Positions 47,491 to 60,401 of a DNA stretch of 64,000 nucleotides are shown one piece after another (position 1 is the first letter of the stretch; the number at the start of each line of letters is the position of its first letter). The notes under the pieces were generated by a model. The model was not told the DNA's origin. It was given only the letters and a program-made list of their open reading frames with translations, and made no database searches. The DNA comes from Megalobrama amblycephala (Eukaryota > Chordata > Actinopteri > Cypriniformes > Xenocyprididae): the NCBI RefSeq assembly GCF_018812025.1, contig NC_063065.1:30120288-30184287 (forward strand), in the 5' to 3' direction. The translations under genes and the position numbers were made by a program.

Positions 47491-48460
47491 TTAAAGGTGC
47501 CCTAGAATTAAAAATTGAATTTACCTTGGCATAGTTAAATAACAAGAGTTCAGTACATGGAAATGACATACAGTGAGTCTCAAACACCATTGTTTCCTCC
47601 TTCTTATATAAATCTCATTTGTTTAAAAGACCTCCGAAGAACAGGCGAATCTCAATATAACACTGACTGTTACGTAACAGTCGGGATCATTAATATGTAC
47701 GCCCCCAATATTTGCATATGCCAGCTCATGTTCAAGGCATTAGACAAGGGCAGCCAGTATTAACGTCTGGATGTGCACAGCTGAATCATCAGACTAGGTA
47801 AGCAAGCAAGAACAATAGCGAAAAATGGCAGATGGAGCAAAAATAACTGACATGATCCATGATAACATGATATTTTTAGTGATATTTGTAAATTGTCTTT
47901 CTAAATGTTTCATTAGCATGTTGCTAATGTACTGTTAAATGTGGTTAAAGTTACCATCGTTTCTTACTTTATTCACGGAGACAAGACTGTCGTTATTTTC
48001 ATTTTTTAAACACTTGCAGTCTGTATAATTCATAAACACAACTTCATTCTTTATAAATCTCTCCAACAGTATGTAATGTTAGCTTTAGCCACAGAGCATA
48101 CTATCAAACTCATTCAGAATCAAATGTAAACATCCAAATAAATACCATACTTACGCGATTAGACATGCTGCATGACGAAAACTTTGTAAAGATCCATTTT
48201 GAGGGTTATATTAGCTGTGTGAACTTTGTTTATGCTGTTTAAGGCAGTCGCGAGCTCCGGGGGCGGGGAGCATGACAATTTAAAGGGGCCGCGTGCTGAA
48301 TCGGCACATATTTAATGATGCCCCAAAATAGGCAGTTAAAAAAAATGAATTAAAAAAAATCTATGGGGTATTTTGAGCTGAAACTTCACAGACACATTCA
48401 GGGGACACCTTAGACTTATATTACATCTTTTAAAAAAAATACGTTCTAAGGCACCTTTAA
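47491..48460. mobile_element. TTAA element of the GGTGCC family, uninterrupted copy
   Basis: TTAA (47491-47494) then AGGTGCCCTAGAATT; right end TTCTAAGGCACCT then TTAA (48457-48460). It serves as the empty-site reference for 20655-23236 and matches 33584-34504 in inverse orientation. Its right subterminal part (GGTATTTTGAGCTGAAACTT, CACATTCAGGGGACACCTTA) is shared with the Kolobok-like copies. A short frame ATGGCAGATGGAGC at about 47826 has no known domain. Confidence 0.8.
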
Positions 48461-50370
48461 ATCCAAACATCCAGCAGTGTATTAATGCAATATGTTATTC
48501 CATATATTTTATAATATATTTAAAACTTATAGATCATAAATATATGGAAATATATTTTATTTCCATAAGGGTCACCTGATATAAAGAATATCAGTCTTAC
48601 TTATTCTTAATTCTTGTGCAAATTCTAAATAATCATGCATGTAGTTTTCAGTACTAACACTATAATATTTAATCTTAAAGAGTTATCTTTTCATCGTGTG
48701 TAGCCAGACTTATGACAATCAGTCACAGCCTATTCTGGTCAAGAATCACCCACAGAGATGATTTGAAAATCATTCGAAGGGATCATTCAAAGTTTAATAT
48801 TTAAGGGTAGGTATATCGGAAATAGTTGATTCCACAATTATTGAACAATTATATGCACACAAAAATAAAAAAATAACAAATGTCGGTAGACATTCTGTCA
48901 GGATGTCTGTCCTTCCAAAAAATAATAAGTACAGTTTATTTTTTTATTTTTTTTCTTCACAGAAATAACTCAAAGTAGAATATACAGTACTGCTTCATGG
49001 ATATCTAATTTACTTGCTACTTAGTGACTCAAACATGCGGATTGGTAGAAACCTCTGCACCTTAACTCTTAGATGTTGCACAGTGCCAGCCAATTAGACT
49101 AGAACTGCCAATTTTCAGCCAGCTTGTGCAATTTTGTCTGCAACATCCATTACAAAGTGATCTGTGGCCATTTTACTGTCAGAATGTCAATCAATCAAAA
49201 GTAGCTTTTCTGTGAACCATGCCAAATTCAGTAGAAAGGACCATCTTCATTTTATGCTGATTTAGTCTTATAAAATGCATTTGTTTACATTGTCAGATTA
49301 AACTCTCTGAAATCATTCTTCAAATTAAATTGTTGTGTTTATTCCCAAATGTACCCCAGCACATTTATAGTTCTGCATAATGCATACAGCCTAATGTTGT
49401 GGACTCATTACCGAGGACAAACCCCATCCAAGACTATCACACTGAGGTTCGTCACACACCCTTAGTAAGTACATGCCTGAAGACAGCACCCATTGCAGTG
49501 TGGGCTAATTAGAAAGCTTTCTTTAATGGGGTTAGTACAGCTGCCACTATGATGAAGTTACCCATGGTGCTCAGTACAGTAGTTTAATGGGCTCTGACTG
49601 GGGAACTGCTGGCGGATTAAAGCTTTGTGTGGCATTAGAGAGGGACTGTGTTCTCGAGGGCTGCACTCTATATGTTAATCATAATAAGGTTGTCAAGGAT
49701 TGTTTCGCATTCAAGGAGATACAGGGATCAAAGCTTAATGAAGGCATTAAATGAATGGTTCACTTTTTAACTTTTCAAAATAAATGTGTTGGGATGTTGT
49801 TGATGACTGTTTTCTCAGAGGCAGATCAAGAAAGCTTAACGACCACCCTAAATTAAACTACCAGCGAATCCGACATTGATTTGGGAGATTTCTTTAGATT
49901 TTTACATTTTAAACAGAATTATTGCCCATGCAATTACCATGGGTTTCTGGGTGGTTGGCACCAACGGTCTCTATGATCTACTTTAGCTTCTGATGCTGAT
50001 TCTGAGCAAAGCACCCCTGATCGGCAAGTCTCGTAACGAATATAAAAGAATAAAATGAATGCATTTATTATCTTCCCACAACATCAAAGAGAACAAAACA
50101 TTAAAAATACAAAAGTCATCTCAAAGACACAAGAAAAATATTACAACTCACAAAAACCAAGTGGAAAAAAGAAAGAAAGAAAGAGACCGAGAGGCAAAAA
50201 GGTAGGAGGAAAAAAATCTCGTGGCTGATAAATTCAGGGAGTGGTGAGGGAGGAAATCGCTTCCGCCAGTCATGCTTGACCGTGCTCCTTGGAAAGTACT
50301 TCCCCCATGTGTCGGGTCATGTGCTGAATAGAAATGAAGCCGCACTTCACCACTCCACTCATCCCCGTAA
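48461..50370. other. Unique sequence, candidate conserved blocks
   Basis: 48461-49340 is AT-rich. 49370-49760 is repeat-free with homeobox-like motifs (GGGCTAATTAGAAAGC, GGCGGATTAAAGC, GTTAATCATAATAAGG), a good conserved non-coding candidate. No gene recognised. Confidence 0.4.
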
Positions 50371-51300
50371 TAGACTCTCTCTTGTGGTGACGGCCCTCTA
50401 ATGAGTTCACTTTCCGCTATTAGGCTGGTTACGACTGCTAGCGCCGCGCTAACCCCTACAGGCTACAACACCTCACGTTCCACATTTACAGGGCTCTCTA
50501 CAGTAATGTGGTTTCAAATTATGCACTGTTATGTCATATTATATTGTCTGTACATTGCTATTAAAAGTGTATTATCGTATGCTGATTTCGATTTGTAGAT
50601 ATGATTGTGGGTCCTCGGGGAATTAAAAGGCCTCGACTGGAGTCAGTGAGGGGAATGCTAAAGTGCTCGCACACACTGGCATTATGGGTATGAATTGCCA
50701 CAGTGTTCTCTGTTTGTTGTGATGCCTGCGAACGCCTGGGGCCAGTCGCATGTAAAGCTTCACAAACATTCCTCATGAAAAATGAAAATCTCCAAGTAGG
50801 TCCATACTGTATAATGCATGCCAGGGTGGCTTTGTGGAGATTTATGACGCTGCTGTGGCCATCCAAGGGCGGAACCCTGGGGCAAGGGGGAGTGATCCAG
50901 TCGCTGAGGGCAAGAGTTGAGTGGTTTGGCTGGCTCTGCTTTGTCTCAGCGGATATGAGGAAGGGGATTTCATGCGCTTTAATCCTCCAGTTTACAAGAC
51001 AGGCAGTTTATGGGGACATTGTGAATGGCTGTTTCCCTCCATTTAGCCAGCGCACCGTACTCATTCCAGTTAGTTTAACGCTACCTCGGCTCCAAGAAGA
51101 AGGATTACGCTCAGGTTCATGTCGCTCTGAGAGGAGTTGCCTGAGTTCTTGGAGTGGGCAAGTAAGTGTTTGTTTGTGTGCCGTTCGGCAAACTACACGC
51201 ACCACGACTTCCATTTTAATTTACAACAATGAGGAGATGGATGGTTGTGGCTGGGCTCTAGAGTTTGACCTCATGTGCCCGTGTCTCCACTGAGATTATG
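50371..51300. other. GC-richer unique block with a long open frame
   Basis: Plus 50703-51293 is open for 196 codons with no recognisable domain; its composition (many C, W, R residues, no repeats or motif pattern) does not look like a known protein. On both strands shorter frames overlap. The block is free of transposons and contains TTTATGACGCTGCTGTGG- and CTTTAATCCTCCAG-like words. I favour conserved non-coding DNA over a gene, but cannot exclude a lineage-specific frame. Confidence 0.35.
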
Positions 51301-53504
51301 AAGTTTCAGAGCTGCGATATATGGAGGTCACGACTGATGACAAAGTTATTGAAAGGGAACTGTGTAGTTTGACCATGTCAGGGATACATATACATTTTCA
51401 TAGCTTTAGCGGGCCTAGACTAAAATTGATTACCATGTGTAGGAAAAAGGTATTAAAAATATGACCTTTCTATATTTTGGTACCTGGCCTAATGCCATAA
51501 TAACTCATGTTAAATTTGTAAGTGCGATCGAGAGTGCGTAAGCCTGGGAGGTAAAGGCCACATTGCCATTTCAGAGCAAACTCACACACACACACACCGC
51601 TAAATGTGTGTCTTTTATGTGCAGTAAGGCATGCAGAGGCAGCCATTTAAAATTCATTGTCAGCAAACATCAGAGGATAATGAATTTGCTGCGTGAACAA
51701 TTTGTGAGTGGGCTGTTTTTTTGGGTCGGAGAACTAGACCCTGAACAAGTTATTAGCCTGCTATGAGATCTAACATTAAGACTGATGGCATAGCAGAGCA
51801 ACAGGAAGAGCAACCACTGGATAAAAGTTTTCAAGGCCTTGTAAACCATGACAAAACTCCTCAGGTGAGAGTTTGTTTGTGTTCTGCCAAAGGACACAGG
51901 TTAAATCGAGAACAATGCTCAATGTGAGCAAGCAGATGTCATTTTCTCCTTTAACATCATAACATAAAAAAAAAAAAAAAAAAAAAAAAACACACAATAG
52001 AAAAGGGTAAGTTCATCTGGGGGCTTTTGTGAATGTCTTTCCTAATTAAGTTTCCCATCACAACATATGAGGTTCCCTACCAGCACGCAGAGAGAAGGAA
52101 TAGGAAAAAAAATCCAATTCCATCACTGAAGAGCGTAACAATGGCTGCAGTGGCCGCCACCAGACAAAAGCAAAATGAATTCACACTAGCTGAAGCGCAA
52201 AGACATTCTTTAACTTCCTATTATACTACATCTCCGATATGTTGTGATCTCGTTCCTGACAGAACAGTGCTATTCCAATCTATGTGAATTCAGACGCAGT
52301 GTCCTCAGTAATCACAAGAGATGGGTATGACTGCTCTACAATGCATTCACTACAACTATCAAAAACTATACAATGAGGTAAATAAATAAATATACTGTGA
52401 CCAGTACTGGGCCACAATGAATGAGGTGGTTCACAAAACAATGACTGCATTGATAAATTGTGAATCGCAAAACCTGCCTGAATTCTACAGGTTAAGTAGC
52501 CAATAGTAGTAGAGGAGGAGGCCATAAAGATCTAATTAACAACAGAGCTCATCCCACAGGGCCGTTTATATCTTTAACCCCATTGCCCCATCAAAGACAT
52601 ACTTGTACTATCCCCTCTATCTTGGAAAACTTGGTTAGGTGGAATGTTGGTGTCACATGAAACAAGACTGTCCTTATGACCCTTTTTGGGCCAATGTTGA
52701 TAATCTGAAAATGCTCAAATGTCAGCCTGGTTGATATATCGGTATATAAATTGTCATGGCCAAATCAGGCATGTGCCTCACCCATGACTCCAGAACAATT
52801 CCCCGAACCCTTTGTGGTACTAGAGCAAGAGGGGACCTCATCAGCAGTAGAAGAGATAAGTGTGAATGGAAGCAGTGCACACTGGGTAATGCCTTTGATT
52901 AATTACATCAAGAAGACATTCGGCAGACTTATTGTTTCATACCCGTTGTACCATCTTCCCTTCCCACCATCGTAATTATTATTGTGTTGCTCCCGGTGAT
53001 GTTTTCGGGAGCCATAATTCAGCAACAAATGTCTGTCAGAGATATGTCTCCATAAGCCTTGAAACATGGGTATGAGTGACAGAATGTCTTATACAAGAGG
53101 AACAAAACCTCAATACAGGATGTGTATATGTGAAAGTATGTGTCCGATGGACAGAAAGAGAAGTGTTCTGGGTAATAACTAGGGCTTAGGTCTACAGGTA
53201 TGTCCTCGACCTGTCAAATCCACCAGATAAGAGAACATTCAGACACTGGCAGAACTTTCTGACGTGTTGAAACTTCCGAAAAGATGTCTATTTCCGTAAC
53301 CAACAGAACAAGCTTATTTTAGAAAGATGTATCATGTCATGGTTCCTGTAATGGCTTGGAGAAAAACACTGGCTTATTAGTATTTGGTACAAACACAAGC
53401 ATGTTTGATTAACAGAGATGAACAGCAGAAAAAGTAGGCTGAGTTTCTGTGTAGCAGTGTACGCATATGAGCCTCACACAATATTTTAGAATAGCTTTTT
53501 AACC
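51301..53504. other. Unique sequence
   Basis: Poly-A run at about 51966-51990, (CA)n near 51580-51596. 52740-52980 is repeat-free. No gene recognised. Confidence 0.4.
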
Positions 53505-53635
53505 TTGTTCCTGAAGGCACATTAACAGTACACATTTTGGATGTCTCCCTTATCTGACTCATCCATTACAGGTCTTGGACTCTCTAGTCATGAGCTGATG
53601 AATTGAATCAGGTGTGTTTGTGTACAATGTGTACA
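53505..53635. repeat. Short interspersed repeat related to 42160-42335
   Basis: Shares TTTTGGATGTCTCCCTTATC, CAGGTCTTGGACTCTCT and GAATCAGGTGTGTTTG with the earlier copy. Starts at GTTCCTGAAGGCACA; the right end is lost. Confidence 0.6.
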
Positions 53636-54466
53636 GTTGGTGTACTGTTTTAGGGTTGGGAAATTGTTCTAGCCAATCTCAAGTTCCCCAAGATCATCAA
53701 AACTTTAAGAAAACCAGGGATCATTGTCCCTCAATGCTGTAATAGCCATCCCTAGTGTTAAGCAACAAGATAAGGAAAGTTGTTTTGATAGGATAACATT
53801 AGACAACTAAAAATAGTAGTCTGGCCCACCTCGGACTTTATGCATCTTGGGCCCTGGTGTTCTTTCTTTGGAAGTCACGGGTTCCAATGCTTGAGGCTTT
53901 GGAGGCCCCTGGCAGCTTGAGGCCTTGGTCCAATGACCCCACCGGCCTGATCCAGGGGCGGGGGAAGACGGTTTATGTTGTGGTGGGGTTTTTTTGGGGG
54001 TCAGTGTTGGGGATGTGGGGAGTCAGTCCATTTGAATAAGAAACAATATTGAGTCTATAAAACATGTCAAAACTTCACGAAGCACAACAACTGTATTGGT
54101 AAGAACACCCGTTTAAACAGCATACTATACATATTAATGCTTTATTCTACATGACCTTATTCTACATTCTTAATCCTACCCAATACCTAAACTTAACCAC
54201 TACCTTACTAACTATTAATAAGCAGTAAATTAGGAGTTTATTGCGGGGAAAAGTCGTAGCTAATAGTGAAAATGTGTTCCCTATGCTAAAGTGTTACCCT
54301 TTTTTTTTTATATATAAATAACCCACTTAAACGTTTTTTACAACTAAATTACTAAATGCTGAAAATGAATAAAAGTAAAAGTAAAAAAAATAATTGCATT
54401 TACAATCCTGTGAACACCCTAGCACCTGGCCTGATCCACATCCCAAACCAGAAAAAAAACATCCCC
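53636..54466. other. Unique sequence with a fragment of an ACACTTTA-type element
   Basis: 53850-54020 is G-rich (GGTGGGGTTTTTTTGGGGGT) and unexplained. 54100-54302 ends ATGCTAAAGTGTTACCC, the right end of the GGGTAACACTTT family that is complete at 60031-62778; the left end is missing. Confidence 0.45.
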
Positions 54467-55169
54467 TAAAGGCCCCGATATACTCATGGTGAAGTTCTTT
54501 TTCATTCTTTGTTCAGGGGTAAAAAGAAGTTTGAAATACGTGAGCAGCGATATACTGTTATCGAACATCTGACGCCACCCACACTGCTTTAGATGAATAT
54601 GTAAATATGTGCTGTGCCCTTTCCTCTCAGTAACAAAATAAACAACAAAAATGATAAAACAGCAAGCATCTTTTATAGAAAGCATAAGAAAAGCATCTGA
54701 TCACAACAACATGGGTATGTTAGCACGAGCTCTGCAATTTAGCACGTCACATTTATGTATATGCCATTTTATTCAATAGATTGCTTAAAATCAAGCAGCT
54801 TTACAGTATCAAACATGAAACACAGTGTCAGTGCCTCATTTCATCAAAAACACAACTTCATTTTCTATCCAGTGTGTACATGTTTTCACCCCTGGAGACC
54901 TTACCTCGACAGACTCAACAGATGAAATGAGTCAGAGAAGAGTTTCGCGTGAAAGAAGGCACACCTCCCATTACGTTATCGTCACTGACCAATGGTAGTA
55001 CGAAGGTGTTTTGCAGCTGAAGCGAACTTTTCCTGAGATTTTGCTTTGGCAAGCTGTTTCGAACTCTCAAAATGAACACAAAACGAACTTCATTTTGGCC
55101 TGATTTTGTTCGAAATGAGGTCACATCAGTTCGTTACTCGATTTCGTTTGAAGTATATCGGGGCCTTAA
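54467..55169. mobile_element. TAA-flanked MITE
   Basis: TAA (54467-54469), AGGCCCCGATATACT at the left and AGTATATCGGGGCCT then TAA (55167-55169) at the right: a perfect 15-bp inverted repeat. Subterminal GAAGTTCTTTTTCA and TTCGTTTGAAG words. The 3-bp TAA duplication fits Harbinger-type elements. No transposase. Confidence 0.75.
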
Positions 55170-55435
55170 ACATGCTGGTCCTCTAATGTGGAAGAGAGTG
55201 TTCCTGCTGAAAAGAGCAGTTCAGACCAGGATTAATCTTTCTAGTGAAGATGGTTGATCAAGGAAGTCTTGCTTATTGAGTTACAGAAGAACCCTTGTGA
55301 AGACATCCAAGTCCAAAATGTAACATATATTAGTTTTTTGTTTTGTTTGGTATGCAGCCATCAACTGAATACAACAATAAGACTGAATAACAGTGAGTCT
55401 TGCTGGGACCTGGCATGAGTTCTGGAAAAGTGTGA

Positions 55436-55580
55436 AATTTTTCTGTGATGGGTAGGTTTAGGGGTAGGGTTAGTGTATAGTTTGTACAGTATAAAAAACA
55501 TTATGCCTATGGAATGTCCTCATAATGATAGGTGCACCAACAATGTGTGTGTGTATGTGTGTGTGTGTGTGTGTAGGCAA
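55436..55580. repeat. Fragment of GGTAGGTTTAGGGG repeat with (TG)n
   Basis: GGGTAGGTTTAGGGGTAGGG then TATAGTTTGTACAGTATAA and ATTATGCCTATGGAATGTCC, a common cyprinid repeat, followed by a TG microsatellite at 55543-55574. Confidence 0.6.
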
Positions 55581-56337
55581 GCCTGGGGTGGGTGGACTTG
55601 ACAAGAGACAGTGATGGAGGTTGGATGCTGGTACTGAAGGTCAGAGGGTGCTTGCAGGAGAGGCACTGGGCTACTGCTAGGAAAACAACAACATAAAGAC
55701 CTGGAGGGCTGTGTGAGGGACACAAGAGAAATATGCGTGTATGTGTGTGTGTGCGGAGTATATACGTCAAGTGCTGTGTATATGTTAAGGGAGCTCTAAT
55801 ACAAAATGACAATTGGTAATGTTCAGGGTATTAAAAGTCCAATGACACACTGGGTCTTAAACCAGTCAAAGTTTCTAAAATGTAATTTGATTTTTAATTA
55901 ATCTAAAATTTGAACAAAATCTTTCTTACTCGAATACCTGGCAAATCTAAAAAAAACTGACTAGACCTGGTCATAAACTTTTACCACTTATTTGTGCTGC
56001 GTTTACATTCATGGGTTGAGCAATATCATTGGACAGCTAACACTACAGATGCAGAGGCAGTAACTGTCTACTGCTGACTCCTGTTCCAAATCTACTTGTC
56101 TGATCCTGACAAGGAACCATTGTCCTAAAGGGAGGTGCTGCCTGACTATAATGCAGGGTGACATCCATGAACAGAAGAATCTAAAAACAAAGAGAAAGTC
56201 TGTACACTTCCTTTCCCAAAAGTTTCATAAACAAAATTGTAAGAAAAGATCTGTACATTTGAGTGAATGCTTGCCCAGTGCCACCACGATGCCAGGCCAT
56301 TGGGTTTTAGGTAGTTGCTTAATGGCCCAAGTCACAA
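55581..56337. other. Unique sequence
   Basis: No gene or element recognised. Confidence 0.4.
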
Positions 56338-56881
56338 TTAAAGGGATAGTTCACCCAAAATGAAAATTATCCCAAGATTTACTAACCCTCAAGCTATCCT
56401 AGGTGTATATCTCTGTCTTCTCTTAGATGAACACAGGTGGAAACATATTTATAAATATCATGGCTCTACCTAGCTTTATAATAGTAGTGAATTGGGGGGG
56501 GGACTTCTAATTTGAGACCGGTGTTTTCCTTTGCTCTATAATAACAAGCCAAAAGCTTGTTATTATACTTAATAAAGTTTTAAATATGGATATCTTTCTT
56601 ACAAAAACCCATCGCTTCTCTTCAGAAGGCCTTCATTAGCCCCCTGGAGCCATATGGATTATAAAGATGATGGATGGATGGATGGATGGATGGATGCAAT
56701 ATTTTGGGCATCAAAACAGGCCCCCTTTCACAACTATTGCAAAGCTTGGAAGAGCCAGGATATTTTTAAATATATCTTCAATTGTGTTTGTCTGAAAGAA
56801 GATTATCATATACACCTAGGATGGCTGGAGGGTGGATAAATCATGGGATAATTTTCATTTTTGGGTGAACTATCCATTTAA
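56338..56881. mobile_element. TTAA-type MITE, complete, with internal GATG tract
   Basis: TTAA (56338-56341), AGGGATAGTTCACCC, ATGAAAATTATCCCA left; TGGGATAATTTTCAT, GGGTGAACTATCCAT, TTAA (56878-56881) right. Long second-order inverted blocks (CTATCCTAGGTGTATAT / ATATACACCTAGGATGG). A short (GATG)n lies at 56666-56696 and poly-G at about 56497. Confidence 0.8.
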
Positions 56882-58179
56882 GAGTGTCCATGATATTCTG
56901 GTCCTTAGAAACAGCTTGAGTCCTTCATTGCAAGTATATGGGATTTTTTTTTATATCAACCTCCATCAAAATTGTAAGTTCAATTACTCAAGTAATATCA
57001 CACCTCGTGGTATCAATTTCATTGCATGTTTCATGGTCATAGCACAACCGATCTAAGACACGTTACACACCAAAGATTCTTGCCCCTTATAAGTGAAATG
57101 AGATTTTTATTTTTAGAGAGTTTTATTAGCAACTTTCAATTATCCCAAGACTCCTGGCAGGAAATGTTAGTTTCATGTCTATGAAGTGAGAAATCTATCA
57201 AATGTATATACCTTTAATTCAATATGGCGAAACTCTTAAAAGCAAAAGAAACAATTTTATGATTTTTAATCATGTGAAACTCAATATAAACAATATTTAG
57301 TTGAACATTTAAACACTTTGAATAAGAAATCAGCGATTCAGCGCAACACCTGCCTCCTTCAGCAGTTCCACAAATGACTGCAAATATCGACATGTCTTTG
57401 TTGTGTTATGATTACCCTCTCTAATCTGATGGGGTTTTGAAAAAGGTCCCCTCATCTCCAGCGCTCTGATTTGAGGAATTGGCCGCCTCCAACTGTGTGC
57501 TGGCTTGTAAGGCTCATTTGAGCCGAAGCAATAAGAGTCGTAATCAGAGCTGGAATAACACTGAATTTGGGGCTGAGATGTGAGGTTAATTTCGCCAGTG
57601 CCACTTGAAAGTCAGCAGGCTCCTTCTTAATTAATCTAGCATGACTTCCAGCCTCAGCAAGCAAATCCTCCCAGCCACGTGTCGACAAGCCCCACATGCT
57701 CGAGAATCAAACCGAGCTAGGAGAAGGCACAACAGGGAGGCGTGAATTACCACAACTGGACCACTCACATCTGTACTATTCCTTATTCTGAGTGGGAAAA
57801 AAAAACAAGAATCTATGGGCAATACTGACAGGTATTCAAAGGAAACGCATGTTTAGTGTAGCATACAATATTTTTTTTTTTCAATCCAGCATAAGTTTCT
57901 TGTCAGATTCTACAATATAGCCCTAATAAGATTTCAAATAAAAGTCAAGGCAGACTATGCAACATCAACTATTGAGAACTATGTAAGAACTTTGGTCATG
58001 ACTGACAGCGTTGACTTTGCATTTTACTGCATCAATCCGAGTCACATTCGTACATCCTCAATGTCCACGTTCTGAAGTATCTAGAAGTATCCTATTGTTT
58101 AGAGCGAATCTGAGAGACGTAGGCCATGTAAACCTCACTCCACTGATCTCTAGAGGTGCTCTAGCGACTGACGTCCGAG
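56882..58179. other. Unique sequence, candidate conserved block
   Basis: 57420-57780 is repeat-free and GC-richer with TTCTTAATTAATCTAGCATG and GGCTCATTTGAGCC (palindrome) and is a good conserved non-coding candidate. An 81-codon minus frame there has no domain. Confidence 0.4.
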
Positions 58180-58262
58180 ACTGCAGTCTTTAGCCTCCTC
58201 GTTAGAGCACCCGACTCCCATGCCGGCGGACCCGGGTTTGAGTCCCGCTTAGAGCGGGCAGT
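58180..58262 (+). repeat. tRNA-like sequence, probable SINE head or tRNA pseudogene
   Basis: TTTAGCCTCCTCGTTAGAGC resembles a D-arm/A-box, and CCCGGGTTTGAGTCCCG (58230-58246) a T-arm with B-box (GGTTTGAGTCC versus GGTTCGANTCC). The anticodon-arm region CCGACTCCCATGCCGG does not pair well, and the acceptor stem is absent. So it is not a working tRNA gene. Confidence 0.5.
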
Positions 58263-60030
58263 TCGAACAGGAAGGGTTACACAAACATCAGATCATTTTC
58301 ATAGTATGAACATAACACTGAATTCATGGCCAATTCGGACTTTGCAAGAAATCTGTTGAGGGCTTTTGCATCGATGAGAATGTCACAAAAATATTATCTT
58401 ATTTTGTGTTACACAAGAAGTCATACAGGCTGGGAAGCAAACGAGTGAGTAATAAAAGATTTTCATAATTTTCTTGTGATCCTCTAAATTGGTCTCAGAC
58501 AGCAGAAACATAGCAAATAAATCTATGCGACTAGTTTATTCAGTTTGTGTACATGAGGATTAACACATGAACATCCTATAATACTTCCACGCACACGTTA
58601 ACAGTCAATCCCATCAGCCTGCACAGCCAGGCTTGCCAAACAGGTGCAGCATTATAACGGTCTTGAACTTTTGTTGGCCTGAAATGTGATTTAATACTAA
58701 CGCATGGACACGCATACACACACACAGCCATCTCTTGCCAAACCAGCCCCTTCAGGAAGAGCAACAGTGTCAATGTCAGAGCTTCATTCTGGTGTCTGTA
58801 ATGGGCGGGCGGCTTGCTGACACTGCCATGATCACACTGTGCGACGGTGACCTGGAAAGGCATAGAGGACAGCAGAGGAGGGAGGGAGAGAGGGGCCTTC
58901 ACAAGACACCGCTGACCTGATTCGACCTCAGGGCCTCAAGAGGCGGTCTGACTGCCTAAACAGCATTCATTAGGATAAATACTAGCTTGGGCAGAGTAGA
59001 GGAAAACACCTGGTTATAATAAGGGAACCAGTCTAAGGTTTTGTATCAAAACCTGCACTATTACCTATAGGTAATGCTTACATTATGAGGCAGCATCTTT
59101 ACCATAATGAAAGTGATTTGTTTGAAATTCAAGCAACTCGATTCCAATAGAGTCTTAGTTGATTTCAGGCTGTGTCTGAAAGCTCAGAAATGCTGCTTTC
59201 GGAGGATGAATTCCAAGGTAGGAAGGCAAATTCAATTTTAACTTAATTTCCTGTCTCCGAAGATAACTTCATCTGATCAAACTAATATATACATTCATGA
59301 GTCTGAAGTTAGTAAAAAATGGCCAAATTCCGACAGTAACATACTGTTTTCCATTAAAACAGTAATGTGCTGTAGAAAACAATGCATTCTGGACAATATG
59401 CTGTTAATTTACAGCCCATTTTCAACACTAATCTACTCTGTAGTACACAATGCACTGTAGGCTAGTTTCAAGGTGAATATAAGAGTTTCAGTACCAGTAA
59501 GTCTTTGCCTACCCTTGCTTGTGGTGCTCGTGACAAGAATATATGTGGAAAATAGAAGAAAACTACTTAAAGTGGAGAGGAGAAAGAATTTTGAAACTAA
59601 CTGCAGCAAGGAGATTGTTCTTTTAAAACTGGACCAGTGACTGTGAGGAGCGGGAACTGAAACTGAAAAAGTGGTGCCTGAAACCAACTTGTCCGTGTTT
59701 ACGGCACTTATGACACGATGAATCCCTTGAGAGAGAACTTTGAAAGTGACTGCAGCGTCCTTTTAAAAATGGTGGATTTTGTTTTCTCTCACATCCAAAT
59801 CACTCGAACGATGACTGATGAGCTGGAGATGAACGAGTTGGAATGGCACTTGAGAGTGCTTATAAGTGAGTGATTATAAACGCAGAGTGTAAAATCCTGT
59901 CGATTCACTGTAATATAAAATTAATTCCCAACTTTCAGTGTATTATTTGGTGGCACTCAGCCTAGTGGTTTTGACCGTATAGTGATTGTTGGTGGGAGAA
60001 TAAAAATAAACTAAATAACTGGTCAAATTT
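58263..60030. other. Unique sequence with small repeat fragments
   Basis: 58570-58960 is GC-richer and repeat-free apart from a short (CA) stretch. 59310-59460 carries ACTGTTTTCCATTAAAACAG and TACAGCCC-type words from a common cyprinid repeat. No gene recognised. Confidence 0.4.
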
Positions 60031-60134
60031 GGGTTACACTTTATTTTAAGATGACATAACATTGTAATTACTCAAATAAGTACTGAGTAATAATAACTAC
60101 AAAAACTTACTATAGAGTTATGGTTAGGGTTTGG

Positions 60135-60337
60135 GGTTGCACTTTATTTTACAGTACGTGTATTTACAGTATACTTATCCAAGAAAGTACTGGGTAATAT
60201 AAGGTAAGTACATGGGTTAAGGTTAGGTTTAGGGGTAGGTTCAGTGTTAGTACCTAGTTATTACCCAGTTATTACAATTACTATCATAAGTACATAGTAA
60301 GTACATGGGGAACAGGACTGTAAAATAAAGTGATACC
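60135..60337. mobile_element. 203-bp MITE with perfect 8-bp target duplication
   Basis: Ends GGTTGCACTTTATTTTACAG and CTGTAAAATAAAGTGATACC are inverted; GGGTTTGG flanks it on both sides (60127-60134, 60338-60345). An 8-bp duplication fits hAT. Confidence 0.75.
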
Positions 60338-60401
60338 GGGTTTGGTTTTGGGTTAGTTACTTGTAACTATGCATATTTTACTGTTATTATTATAGTACAT
60401 A

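Noticed and set aside
58180..58262. Functional tRNA gene
   Set aside because: Acceptor stem missing and the anticodon arm does not pair properly.
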